A stretch of 64,000 nt of DNA, taken from contig JAKSZP010008058.1 of NCBI GenBank assembly GCA_022478985.1, positions 91,419 to 155,418 of the forward strand. Direction: 5' to 3'. This document shows positions 33,001-44,611 of this stretch, one piece after another. Under the pieces are notes generated by a model. It saw only the letters and a program-made list of their open reading frames with translations. It had not been told where the DNA came from and did no database searches. Position 1 is the stretch's first letter; each line of letters starts with the position of its first letter. This stretch comes from Massospora cicadina. Lineage: Eukaryota > Entomophthoromycota > Entomophthoromycetes > Entomophthorales > Entomophthoraceae. The translations under genes and the position numbers were made by a program.

Positions 33001-33671
33001 GAGAATTTCATTTTTGTTGTTTTGAAGTGGGAGATGTGGGGTTGGAATTTCGCCGGCATTAGGATAAGGTCAATGTGGGTCATGGACCTTAATTGGCCGT
33101 TGTGGACATGGGGGCACATCATGTTTTTGAGCAGCGGGGCATGTCACAGTAGCGCATCCATTAACCTGAAGGTGGCCTTTAGAACATGCAGTTCTACATG
33201 ACCCTGGGTGGCGTGGGGTGAGGAAGGCCACCGGTTCGTTGGTGTGTTTAGCCAACAGTTCATGTCGCCAACTACAAAAGGGTCTGGGGGTAGTGGGAGG
33301 GATTTGTCCAGAGAGAAAAATTCCTGACGCTCACATGCACCATTTGGGGCATAGATATTGATGATTGCGTGCACTACATCAGCCCACAAGAAAGTGACAA
33401 CAAGAACTCAGGCATTTAGGAATGTTTCTGATGATAAAAATTGAAAGATTGTTTCTCTGAACTAGCACCCCACAGTGCTCTGACCAAAAGGATAGGGATA
33501 TAGGAGCATGGATTTCCAAGACTCCTCAGAACCTCTTGGACAGTGGGACTCCTGGATGGCCAGGATATCCACAGGTAATTTACGTTGTTAAAAACTCAGT
33601 TTCCTAGCCCGGGACAGCGAGGCCTTGAGTCTGGCAATATTCAACCTCCCTAAAGTGAAGGTTTCCCCCAT
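30057..33671 (-). pseudogene. Tad-B2 ORF2: APE endonuclease, reverse transcriptase, zinc region
   Basis: The ATG at 33669-33671 overlaps the end of ORF1 by 22 nt. Endonuclease: TLNIARLKASL at the start, AIQESHCP near 33540 (metal-binding Glu), NIYAPNGACERQEF near 33320-33365, VVGDMNCWLN near 33250-33285, HIDLILMP near 33065-33090, and FSDHWMVLITYHL near 32970-33005 (Asp-His pair). RT: GPDGIPYEFY near 32250-32285, LANWRPISLTNMDTKILTK near 32065-32120, GLRQGDPLIPLLYNF near 31700-31745, and the catalytic FADD at 31605-31616. The 423-codon frame 30552-31823 holds the RT palm, thumb and connection. The zinc region and tail follow at 30057-30500. Frameshifts lie near 31830-31900, 32300-32550 and 30490. 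Confidence 0.88.
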
Positions 33672-35088
33672 TGCACCTTAGGTGCGAGGGGTGGGCACCT
33701 GGGCCCACTAGCCTCCTCTAGATCCCCATGGGCCTTCATGGCAGCGCGGGTGTTAGCAGAAATTCTATCAGGATTTTTGTTAATTTTTGTGGAAAGAGTT
33801 GCATTGGCTTTAGCCTTCACTTTTGTTTCCCCGACGTCGGACAAATTTTTTGTGGTGCGGATGAGTTTGGTGCACTGTTGAGCAGGTCAAAAAAAAATTT
33901 CAGTTGGAATGGGCCCCAAGTCAGTTTCAACTGGAGCTTGGGTGCAACAATTTGGTGAGATCAAGTCCCCCATCAGATCCTCAGATTGAGTGGCCCAATC
34001 AGCATAAGCTTCCCAATATGATTGGTTGATGGATTCCCAAGTTGCTTCTGCTGCGAAGGTTTCAATGTCCTCCTGGCGTTGGGAGTGTGAGATAGCAGTG
34101 GTGACTTTGGCCGCTTCCTTGGCCACGGCCCTGCAGGCCTGCTTGGCCTTCTTCTGCTCTTGCGGGGAGATGGGCTTTACCAGTAGGTAGCAGCCTTGTG
34201 CTCACCATGGTAAAGCCTCTTTGGTGCTTTTGGTTGGTTTGTAGTGCGCCTCTCCACTGGCCATGGCTACCAAGGGGTGCTCTTGGAATGTGACGCCCTC
34301 CTTGGTGGGGCATGCATGCGCCTTATGGCTGAATGCATCACAGTGGGTGCAGATGGGGCGCGCTGTCCACGGTCACCCAGAATAGGTGGGTGGTATGCCC
34401 TTTGATATTAATAACTTTGGAGTGTGGGATCTGGGTTAGGTCCTTTGTGATCTCCTCGGTTGGGGTCAGAACTGCAATGGCTTTGCCAGTGCACAGGTGT
34501 GGCATCAGCGTGAAGCATTGCATTTTGAAAGATTGAATTTTGCCATATACAGCGAGACCATCTTTCAGGTGTTGTTCCAAAATGTCACATTTTACCATAG
34601 TAGGCAAAAAGTCAAATTTAAGGAAAATTTGGTTTAATTTCATCCATCTGGTGCTTTTGGTTTCAATGACCCATTGCCCTTCAGGGAGATCAATCACTAC
34701 GCGCACTGAAGCAGCTTCATCTGCTGCCTCCTTGTTTTTAAAAATGAGGTCCAGCCAACCACATGACATGGAGTGAGGTGCGACATACACCGTGGTCAGG
34801 AAAAAGGTGTTCACATATTCACAAAATTTTTCCCATAAAGCCATCTTTTGGATGTCCAGAAACATGCGGACTCCATATTCCACCAACAAAAGTGGCTGTG
34901 AGTGCGGCGTGTTGATGTACTGGTTGCGTCGTGCTTGCCATGCGAATATTTCTGGGGAAAGAGTGACTACCAGTTTTTTTAAAATTTTTGTCTATTCCGC
35001 CAGTTTCTCTGGGGCGTTTTTGAATGTTGGAGGCCGCGGGCCTTCCACCTGCTCCTCTTACCTTACTTGCCAAACTGCTCCCTGACAT
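33650..35088 (-). pseudogene. Tad-B2 ORF1: RRM/CCHC RNA-binding protein
   Basis: About 480 codons. The start MSGSSLASKVRGAGG is shared with Tad-B0 and B3. A 183-codon frame (34338-34889) carries both RRM-like units: GWLDLIFKNKEAADEAASV near 34710-34770 and a second around CDILEQHLKDGLAVYGKI near 34535-34590. It leads into the knuckle CTHCDAFSHKAHAC (CX2CX4HX4C) near 34305-34350, reached after a frame change. The end is Lys/Ala-rich (34062-34130 and 33650-33844), finishing PKVQWGKPSL at the TAG 33650-33652. Likely role: packaging of element RNA. Confidence 0.85.
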
Positions 35089-35249
35089 GGGCGCAGACTA
35101 ATCTCCTCTGTGAGATTATCAAACTAGATTTAGACTTGAATTGAATAGGTTGCAAAAGTGATTGGAATGAGAAAGAAAAGTTTTAGTTTAGTTGAATCAA
35201 TTTATTCACTTGTAAACAAAAGTGATGCTTATGGGAAGGAAAAGCTTTA

Positions 35250-36250
35250 TATATTAAGTCATATTGCTTGATAACTTTAAATTTAATTAAGAAACATAAA
35301 TTTTAATTCTCAATTACTTTGCCTAATCCCAAACCCTTTTTGAATCCACTGATTCATCTAATATGGATTTTATTATTTAGATATCTCAGAATTTGCCACC
35401 TATATCAAAGAAAACCATGAGCGCCAAAAACCTTACCTTTCTGCCACAACTTTTTTAGAACCTCATTACCCAACTTGACCCCATATTCTCTACTAAATTT
35501 AACTGATGCTACAAAAATACTACCAGGAGATCAAGAAGCTCAGATGTTCTTACAGGTGGGACGAGATGGTCAATTACTTTGGAATCAATATTCACTCTTC
35601 ACAAATTTCATGTGTTCCTGAATCCTCTTATGTTTTAAAAAAGCATTATAAATACTACTGATTTATTTTGTTCAAGTACTTTTCCAACGAAATTTACTAG
35701 TTTTAGTTTTGTTTAAATTACTATTTTATTCCAATGGCCAAAGTCTCATCCATCTCTGCAAACTTTGAAGCCCTGCCCTCAGTTTCTCGTGCTGCCAGTG
35801 ACTTCACTCTGGCCGCCCAACATCATCTTTGTCAACAAATGATGAATGATTGTAATTGATAATTATTTAAGTTTAACATCTTTTCTATGGTTACAATATA
35901 TTTGATAAAGGTCATATTACTTCCCTGACATGAAGGAAGCCACATGTAGATTGCCCAAACAGACTATTGTGAATGAGCTCAGCAGTCTTCTAATTATCTG
36001 TAAGTTCTTATAGTATATCACTCACTTGTCTGATATCAAAGCTTTTATATAAACCAAGAAGCTTATAAATCAAGCTTGGGATCCATCACTTCAGAGCGCC
36101 CTCATAAGTAAAGTTTGTGATTCTATTTACTCTTTATTAAGCTAAGTGGACCCTCATCTGAATTTTAGTGGTAATTGAAATTTAATTTTTTACTTTAGCT
36201 CAACCTTACTAACTGTGGGAGAGGATGACAGAAATATACTGTAGCTTATT
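35250..36250 (+). repeat. LTR-H middle LTR, right piece, with a second gag start
   Basis: 35290-35740 aligns closely with 21640-22060. It runs past the LTR into the same ATG (ATGGCCAAAGTCTCATCC at 35733; protein MAKVSS). So the second LTR is followed by element sequence, as in a tandem array. Beyond about 35830 the frame decays; LINQAWDPSLQ near 36070-36100 recalls the gag-like helix of the first unit. No further LTR was found. Confidence 0.6.
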
Positions 36251-36346
36251 TCCTTAGCAGTAAACTCTTGAGATTTTATTTATACCATCTGTGGCATCTA
36301 TTTGCTTATCATATTTGTAGTTTTAAACTACTAGAGTCATTATTTC

Positions 36347-36396
36347 AATAGGTTTCATGTGCCCATCTAGTACTAAAAAAAATAGGTTTCATGTGC
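36347..36396 (+). mobile_element. Micro-insertion M2: 18-bp retrotransposon tail with 16-bp TSD
   Basis: AATAGGTTTCATGTGC at 36347-36362 is repeated exactly at 36381-36396. Between them lies CCATCTAGTACTAAAAAA (36363-36380). Same terminus and orientation as M1. Confidence 0.85.
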
Positions 36397-39300
36397 TCTT
36401 CAGTTTTTTTTTAATGAATCAAAATGGTTACTTTAATATTTTTCTCTTCATGTTTTTTGCCCCTTCAAGACACGCTGGCAGTATCACTTATTACAACTTG
36501 TTTACATTATGATTTTACTACCATAATATAAAACTTTCTTATTGATTTCATTGTTCTGTCGCCTACTTCAGCAAAAGAACATGATGAAGTAAAAGATTAC
36601 AACACTAAAAAAATAACTGTGGATGATTCTATAAGTGACCTCACCTTCTTTAAAACTTATAACATATTTCTTCCACACTAGTTAGCCTAGTATTATAGCA
36701 TAAGCAAATTATCTTTTTTGCACAGAATTATACTCTGAAATCAACCGCGTTGTACTAAAAAGCCAAAGAGAAAAAAAATTGTCTAGAGTCTTTCACCCCT
36801 TTGATTATATATGCTTCCAGGGAAGGCTTTGGGTACTCATGTCTGTGATTTGATTCTGCTGATAAAAGTAAGACTGGGCTTCAAGTTTGGGTGTGTTGCA
36901 ACCCAGTGGAGAACTCATAATCCAGTGGCACAGAAGTCCTAATGACTTGTAGGAAGGACGTTCTAGTATTCCTGTGGAGATAGTAAAAGTTTATAAGCAT
37001 ATCAAAGGCCCTGTAGCAAACCAAATGGATGCAATGAGGCAGCTGCAAGTTTTGCTGGGGCAACCCTTAAGGGTGGGAGATCATTGAGGATGACCACTCA
37101 TTCTGGGCTATCAGTTGCTGGCCTTTAATAACTGTCCCAAAGTACTTTAAATTTCCCTCATGCAAATGATAGTCACTATCTTTTATTAATATAACTGTTT
37201 AAAAATAAGATTTACGGATTTGCAAATCAAAATAAATTGTTTAATTCATGTTCTGGGTAATTTCGTTAGTCATTCTGAGATTATTAAGGTGGATTGAACT
37301 GCTTCATGGTGTTGGAAAAGGTGTCAGGGTGCCGAATTGCTTTGTCAATATAACCTGAGGTAGCTTGTCACAAAGATGGATGCTCCAGATGATCCAGTTA
37401 CTGAGATCCTCTTTTGGGTTTAGCAAACATGCATTCTTTTCTCATTAATTGCGTACTAAAGCTGGGGTGTTGGAAGAACCCTTGTTAACCAGATTGTCTG
37501 AGCTGGTGGTGATTTGGTAGGGTGAATCTAGAAATTGTGGATGGACTTTGTGAACGGCGGTGTTGAAATAATCTTTTCAGCTGGATTTTGCTCAGCCAGT
37601 GGTGGATTGTTTGGTTGAATCTTTATCTGGGGATGACCTTTGTGAGTGACATATTGAATATATTGGGAGCATAATTCTTAACAACTTCTAATAAGATGCG
37701 GCGAGCTGTTTTTTAAATGGATCAGAGTGCTCACTCAACAATAATTGGGGCCAGAACGTGGATGGCGGCATGCTTTGCTATATTGATAGAAAAGATAACA
37801 TAAGATTTGGAGCTGGTGGATTCTGTAACTAAAAATAGGGAAACAAGATTTTTACCTTAAAAAGCTCAACTAAGGAGAATGAACCAGCAACTGAGGCTAT
37901 GAGGGGCTGTTATCTTTATACTAGGGTGAAGGAAGGAGAGCAGTTGTCTTTAAAATTGCCTGACCCAGGCCCTCTTCCCTGCTTTCTCTATTGGTTAGTA
38001 TGGGAAGTAAAAAGTGAGTAGAAAGCATTTTTGATAAACATGTACAAAATATTAAAAGCTTTGAAAATTGATTTATTAAATTGCCAGCAGAGTTCTGTTG
38101 ATAAAGCCAAAGTTGAGCGGATTAACATAAACTGATTTTTTGGTGTATTTCACTTCATGGTATATTGATTCTGAAGTTAATTTATAATCAAAACTCCTGG
38201 GTCAAACTATTAACTCAAACAAATAATCTGCAATAAGGAACTTAAAAAAGTTCTCTGCCCCATATTCTCTACCTTGAGAAGTTTTTCCAAATTCTGAGGT
38301 TCTATTATCAGTTATAGAGTGTTGAGGGTAATGGACTGAGGGTAGGATGAGTCTTGAAGCCCTTCTAGCGGCCACTAATCTGAGCTTCTCTCTACAGAGC
38401 CTCATAACCTTTTCCACTATAGAAGAAGTTGAGAAGGGGTACAGTGTGGGAATTATTTTTCCCTGAGCAGTGAACCACTGCTCATCAACATGAGCTAAAT
38501 CACTCAGTTGTACCAAAAGTTATACTAATGCTTTTTTTCCCTCTTGCGCCTGTGAAAGAATTTCTTCCAGTCTAAAGAGAGAAGTTGGGTCTATGGGATT
38601 ACAAATATGAGCCTAGGATTTTAATAGGTTCATAAAGAAGGACTAGTTGAAAAAGATGTCTTTTTGGATATTTTTTTGGTTGTTGCTGAAGCTGTAAAAA
38701 CTAAGAAAAACACCACTCATGAGCCCTTCCGTCATCACATGTACTAGATACTATGGTGTCCATTACCATTTATTTAAAACATTATCATGACAATTTCAGG
38801 ATCTATTCCCTTTTTCCACGTGTAATTGTCTCATAAAGATTACTTGATATTTAGTACAAACTGTCTTGTGCTAATTGCAAGAAACGTCAAAGCACCATTT
38901 GCAACACAGGAAATAATAAAGTACATGTTAAATGCAACTTTATAATAAGGGCTATAGTATTTTCTGATTTTATAGTAGCATACTAGATTATATTGCTATA
39001 TGATGATAACTATTATCTGTAGTCTCAAGGCTCTTCTATAGTTAATTGGGTTAAACTGGATTAGTTCAAGAACTTTAGAACCCATATTACTATAACGTTT
39101 GACAGAAGATGATTTGATAGGGTTATATAACTTGTCACACTAATTTATGGCAATAGAAAAAATAATCTTACAAATTTCCTTGTATACATTCACTTATAAA
39201 AAGGCTGTTCTTTACTACTATAATAAGCAGAAAAATATAGTAAATGTAATATTGTTTGGGCAGTTAATATCTTAGAATGCTATAAATATAATATTTCTCT

Positions 39301-40627
39301 TTCACTCATATAGAGTTAAGGAGACCTATACATAATTACGCCAGTATTATATTCCCTATTTGACCCTCAGGACTCACCTTTCCCATTGACCAACAGCTTT
39401 ACAAATCAAAGGAAAAATTTGGAATATTTTATTAGATGTATGCATATCAAGTGTAAACTAGTGAAAGATAAGGCTGTATAAGAGCATCCTAATATTTTAA
39501 TAGTTTTTTATAACCGTATAAAAAAATCTTATATTGATGAAGTATAATGACTTTTTTCATGATGCATATTATCTGTATTAGCAATTTTATACTATCTTTT
39601 GCAAAATAATATATATTATGTATGCTATATTCCCCATTTACTCTATAGTCTTTTTACAAGATCAATATAAAACAGATGTAACATCAAAATATATGATGAC
39701 TTTCTGTGAGAGTTTCACTTTATTATCTAAGTCCAAAGACTATAATTATTTAAACTTGATTTGTGGTGGATCAACTTTGGGAAATATATACCACACCAAA
39801 TTTGGGGTAATAAGTGAAAATATAGGAATAGATGATAAAACCCACATACTGTGGTAAAACCTTTTGTATGTAATTTGATAGGCCAGGATCATATGATCTA
39901 AATTTAAAGATTCACTTGGCTGGACTAAGGCATGGTGCGCGACTCCACATGTATTATTATCTCCTTAGCACAGAAATATAGAATTTTGCCATGATATAAT
40001 TTGAACTTGCATTGTGAGGGTGATAGTGGAGCATCATTCTAATATTCTAACACCTTCTAAGGCCAAAGACTATTATTTAGAAGATAAGAGATCTGTAACT
40101 ATGCTTTGTTCTTTGTAAAAGGAGCTAGATATCATAATTTTAGAGATTGAAATATAAGTGGCATAGAATGAGCTCTTTACATTCTGTTACAATAAAAAAG
40201 ATGATTTTTGAATGTGATGAGCTAACAAAGCGGTAAATTTTTCAATTTTCTAAAATATGTTGGTAGAGCCTTTTATATAAGATACTAGTATTAGTATAAA
40301 TTTGTTAAGCAAAAATGGAAGCACCTTTTTTAAGAAATAAATAAATAGAATTTGTAGCTATATCTTATTAAGATACTTAAAGTTTTATCCATTTAGGTTA
40401 TAACATGCTGTTTTATAAATTTTTAAACTGACTGAATTAATATCTGGTCTTTATTACAATTTTAAGTAAGAACAGGTTTTCACCTGTCTAAAACATCTTT
40501 CCTTAACATTAATTCCACCATTCCTACGTCTCTTAATGCCTTAATTGTAGCAATTGCATTATAAATGATACTTACCATTATCCTGGACGCTTTAGCTGGA
40601 TCTAGTCCCACCCTTTGAGAAGCAGTC
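36397..40627. other. AT-rich region without a recognisable gene
   Basis: The stretch 36800-38600 is less AT-rich and has minus-strand patches that could be old coding sequence, including a 104-codon frame at 38202-38516 (VEKVMRLCREKLRLVAARRA) and a 60-codon frame at 36881-37063. I do not recognise a family. 38700-40600 is strongly AT-rich with only chance frames. No tandem repeats, LTR pairs or TSDs were noticed. Confidence 0.4.
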
Positions 40628-41048
40628 TGTAACTTCCGCTCACACCTTATGGACTGTTGGAAACAGGGCGGGTTGTATGCTTGCAGGTGCTAATTTGCCC
40701 CTGATTTCAACAATAATGCAGGAGAAGTATTATCTGACTTTCTGAAATAAAAAATAAAAGGGGTTTTACAACAATAAAGCAAAATTTTACACTTATAAGT
40801 TAAACTAGAAGTTAGCTTTTTATGAGGTGTTTTATCAGGTTGTGGTGAGTGGATAAAATCAAACCCTCTTCCAACCTCACTGCTTAGTATATAAAATGAC
40901 TTAAGCCTTGAAGTGCAATAGGCATCAATTCACTATTATCTTCAAGCCTAACTAAGAAATATGGGCGTTTGACCTATTGGAGCTCTTGAATCTCATCTCA
41001 CTTTACCAGAACGGCTGGTGGAGAGTTGGGAGTAGGTAGGACATGTCC
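40628..41048 (-). repeat. Gyp-Y 3' LTR, distal piece
   Basis: Aligns with 51010-51414 of the 5' LTR (shared AATATGGGCGTTTGACCTATT type block near 40957, against AATATGGGCGTTCAACCTATT). It stops at the LTR-G target site TGTCC (41044-41048). Confidence 0.85.
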
Positions 41049-42000
41049 TGTCAGAATTTCAGATGACCACATAATCCAACCTTTTAACCAATTAATAGAT
41101 TTAACAATTAAATTATAATCACATAGGACTGGCAACAGCAGCTGATGATGGGATTATCATTTGGGCATCACCCTAATGATATTTGAGGCCGCCAACTAAT
41201 GAAATTATTGTTGGGCATCATCCCTGATTTTATTTGAGGCCGCCAACAGATGAGGTTATTGTTGGGTATCATCCCCAACAAAATCAAGCAATAATTCGAT
41301 ATGGGAATAACTAAATAGTCAAATTGTAGGGAATCATTCAGAGTGGAACGGATTGGAGTCGCCAGAAACTTTCACAATGTTTGAACGCCAGAGGAAGAGT
41401 AGAAGCATCATTGGCTAGGACAATAGGTTTTGAGTCCCTAATACCAAACTGTTTGATCGCCAAACACCCAAGGATTATGCTGCCTAAGAAACTCAAGGCA
41501 ACAGTAACTGACGAGATTTGGTGCCTAACACTTGAGGGTCAAACCAGTATAGGAGCACAAATAATTCCCAGAAGGCAGCTGAAAAGTTGTGTGCCAATTT
41601 CAACTATAAAAAACCAAATTATTCCCTAATAAGTAGATTCAAACTTGATAATAACTTAGTTGGTTTAACATTGGTTGTTTTAACATTACTCTTAAGAGAA
41701 AAGTGCAAGAATCAGATATTCTTAGGTTGTTACTATCAAGTCTTCACTTGGCTCTATGAGAAGAGAATAGGGAAAGCGTTCCCTACCAGTACCAGAACGT
41801 CTTCAAAACAAAGAAGCACCTGTTTAGCGTTGGACAATACTCTCAACGTGGCTTTTGGTCAATCAATAATAATAGTCTTCATACTATTATTGCCCCAGTC
41901 TATCAATTTCATTCAAACAATATATGCTAGGATCCACGAATATGTGCAGTTGAAATCTAGGGCCAGAAGCGAGCAACCAATTAGGCCAAAGATTTTCACA
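41049..42000 (+). repeat. LTR-G 5' LTR
   Basis: 952 bp, starts TGTCAGAATTTC and ends GATTTTCACA (TG...CA). It contains three 50-bp tandem units starting at 41163, 41213 and 41263 (GGGCATCA...GAGGCCGCCAAC), against two in the 3' LTR. That accounts for most of the 46-bp length difference. Confidence 0.88.
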
Positions 42001-42053
42001 TTGTTGCTCACTACAGGGGTAGTTGAGTTGTCAAAAAGCCAATTTAAATAACG

Positions 42054-43114
42054 ATGTCTTATAAGGTAGAGCTTCATAAGCTCTGGGTGGAACTACAGGC
42101 TGTCAATCATAATGTACTCAGCTCAGCATCATAAGCTGATGTTAGTACCTTAGAGGAGCGTATGATCAAGCGGAAGAGATGCTTGAACAATTAGGAATGG
42201 TGAATAACGACCTATGTGGAAAAGTTGCCTCTTTGAAGCGGAAAGAGGGTGAACTTGTCAAAGAGTTTTTTTCAAAAAACCAAATGGGAAGTGGATCGAG
42301 ATTGCATCTGGTGGTTTTATGAGGAGATGGCGAAAATGACCAAGCATTTCAAGGAATTGGAAAAACACAAATGTGATTGTGAATAATTTGAGGCAAATGA
42401 GGCCAAAGAAAAGGCATGCAAAATGCCAATTGGGAAGACCTCTCCGCCTCAAAATATGCCTAAACCATTTGCTGGTGTGTCAGAAATGACTCCCAAAGCC
42501 ACTCCTATGGCTTCTCAAGTAGGTAGACCAGGATCTCTTATAAGCGGAGCAACCAAGGAGTTTCGAAATATGCCAAAATTGCCCACCTTTCACTAGGATA
42601 ACACCCTGGCATTTTTCCATCTATTTGAGATGACCATGTTTGGCTATGCGGACCATCAAAAAGTGGTGCCCATATGAACTGCCTTAGCACTGACTGCCAA
42701 AATCTGGTGATACCTCACCTCAATGGGGACAATTGGTCATATGTGGAAGCAAAAGCAGCCATTATTTGGAGTTTGGAAGCCCTACTTGGATGGCGAATTG
42801 TAAACAAGAGTTCATGGGTATCCAATTCCGCAAAGATGAGACCTTGGCTAGTTTAACTGACCAGTTCTACAAAGAAGCCCAGATCTTTCATGAACAATGT
42901 GTTAACTGACTTTGATGCACGCATAGCCATGCAGTCAGCTCTTTGTCCCTACCAAGAATTGCATCAGATTATAGTGGTGGCACTAGTGACTCAAATAACG
43001 ACCTCACAGATGGTGGACCATCTGAAGGTGTTGAGAGCAATCTTTGATGCGCCCAATCAATTTTATGACGAAATTCCAACTGAGGATAATCAAACTTTGG
43101 TGGAATTAAAATGA
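42054..43114 (+). pseudogene. LTR-G gag-like protein
   Basis: The start MSYKVELHKLWVELQ at 42054 is chosen as the first ATG after the LTR and primer site. Conserved-looking gag parts: KLPTFH*DNTLAFFHLFEMT near 42574-42635 and a second half ending VDHLKVLRAIFDAPNQFYDE (42890-43114), with the helical spacing of retrotransposon gag domains. Two or more frameshifts (about 42675, 42840) and stops near 42115 and 42400 disable it. After 43114 come Lys/Asn-rich scraps; no CCHC knuckle was identified. Confidence 0.6.
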
Positions 43115-44611
43115 TGTTTTAGAGAACGTTGAAAAAGTTGTTATTCAGCATAATCAAGTCATAATTGGGAAAAACCCCAATGGGTCCAAGTGGAAGGATA
43201 AATCAACTAGCCACTAATGGAAAAAGGATTGATGGGACAATTTGCCACCCAAAATTGGGAAAAGAAATCATGATAATTTGTGAATGTTGTGATTCCTCAA
43301 GAGGAGGATGAAACTTCCCAAAATTTTGAAAAAGGCCTTTCAGTCTAGATGCAGAACTACCTAGCACTGCAAGAGAACCTGTTCTGCCAGATATCTACAT
43401 GGAATAAAGTTGTTGGCAGGACCAGCTTGGGTTGCAACTGGGTCTGCCATGATAAGTCCCAAGGCGTTAGATGAGATCAAAATGAGAGGCGATTAATCCA
43501 GAGAGTAGTGGATGAAGTTGGTTCATCTTAGTTTAGTCATATAATGAGCAAACGCAAGAAATGGCAAAAATAGTATCTGATCCAGACGACTTTAGCAAAG
43601 AAAAACGTTACCAAATTAATCTGTTCAAGTAGTGGATCATTTATAAATCTATCAGCAGAATTAATCAGATGTTTAAGTTGGCAATTATAATTGAGAAATA
43701 GGATTAGATCTAGATAAAATTGGATAGAGAAAAATGTATCAAGTTAATTTGAATTTTTGAGTCAACAAATAACGATGGACTGAAATTTAAAAAAAAGGAA
43801 AAACGAGTTAGATGCCTATGGATGGAACCATTTGAATTTATCAAGTTGCAAATGATGCCTATATGATCAAGTATTGAAGATGGCCAAATAGTCAATAGTA
43901 TACATGAAATACTTAAAGTGTTGGACTTAAAAAAAATAATGGAAAAAATATATTAATAAAAATAAAAATAAAAAGATAAAAATATAAAAAGATAAAAAGA
44001 TAAAAAATGCATAAAAATATAAAAAGTAAAAAATATTAAAAAAATTAATTTGAGCAGTGATGCATCTAGTGATGTTCCCACCTACTGAGCGTGGAAGAAG
44101 AAATAGTAGCAGGCATGAGTCCCAAGCGTTTGGAAGGATCAGGACGGGCTGAAACTAGATCTGCCAGAATAGTCCCTATCAACAAAATATTGAAACTCGT
44201 TCTGGGGTTGGTACAGGTGGCAAGGTGCCAATGGAACCAATCCTGGGGTTTGTACAGGTGGCAAAGTGCCAATGGAACCCGTCCTAGGGTTTATACAGGT
44301 GGCAAAGTGACACCAAGACCCATTCTGGGGTTTATACAGGTGGACCAGTTGATCTTTCAGCAAATGATGTGAAGATGGGACTGGTGCAGCATGATGTCAT
44401 AGGAACTTCACTCAAGAAGAGGTGGCAACGGATAACAACCAAGGATACAATGTCATCAAAACCAAGCAGAGCATATGGGTGTTGAGTGTGGACAGAGCTG
44501 CACTCCGCTGAGGACATAGAGATATGATATACCAAATATGAGCTCAAGCTAAGTCAGCTTCCATCCCCAAGGGCTCTATCTTCCATTGGATATCTGGTCA
44601 AGAGGGGGATA
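43115..44611 (+). other. LTR-G internal non-coding region
   Basis: No domain recognised. Contains an A-rich low-complexity tract (about 43928-44047, AAAAATAAAAAGATAAAAAG type), the 41-bp minisatellite at 44202-44345, and the polypurine tract at 44600-44611. Confidence 0.6.
44202..44345 (+). repeat. 41-bp minisatellite, 3.5 units, inside LTR-G
   Basis: Units start at about 44202, 44243, 44284 and 44325 (CTGGGGTTGGTACAGGTGGC and variants). One 93-codon frame (44091-44372) runs through the repeat. Because 41 is not a multiple of 3, successive units are read in different frames. Confidence 0.8.

Larger units (their letters stand above)
29903..35206 (-). mobile_element. Tad-B2: full-length Tad1-like LINE with 18-19 bp TSD
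   Basis: TTAGTTGAATCAATTTATT occurs identically at 29903-29921 and 35188-35206. The body 29922-35187 runs on the minus strand from a pyrimidine-rich 5' end through ORF1 (ATG 35086-35088), ORF2 (ATG 33669-33671), the hairpin (29940-29968) and a CAATAAATT tail. The perfect TSD and a 423-codon open RT stretch make it one of the youngest insertions here. It lies inside Tad-C. Confidence 0.95.
24706..35245 (-). mobile_element. Tad-C: second Tad1-like LINE family, split by Tad-B2
   Basis: Minus-strand LINE inserted into the LTR-H middle LTR. The 3' end is at about 24706 (hairpin 24716-24744, then CAAATAAAAATT). The 5' end is near 35245 (minus strand AAGCTTTTCCTTCCC, resembling the Tad-B start). 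Tad-B2 occupies 29922-35187 inside its ORF1 leader. ORF1 with a CCHC knuckle and ORF2 with endonuclease, RT and C-terminal zinc region are present but broken. RT and endonuclease differ clearly from Tad-B, so this is a separate family. No clean TSD was found. Confidence 0.75.

Noticed and set aside
43928..44047. The A-rich tract as a poly(A) tail of an inserted retroelement
   Set aside because: It contains regular GATAAAAA-type variation, lies in the LTR-G internal region without flanking duplications, and no element body precedes it.
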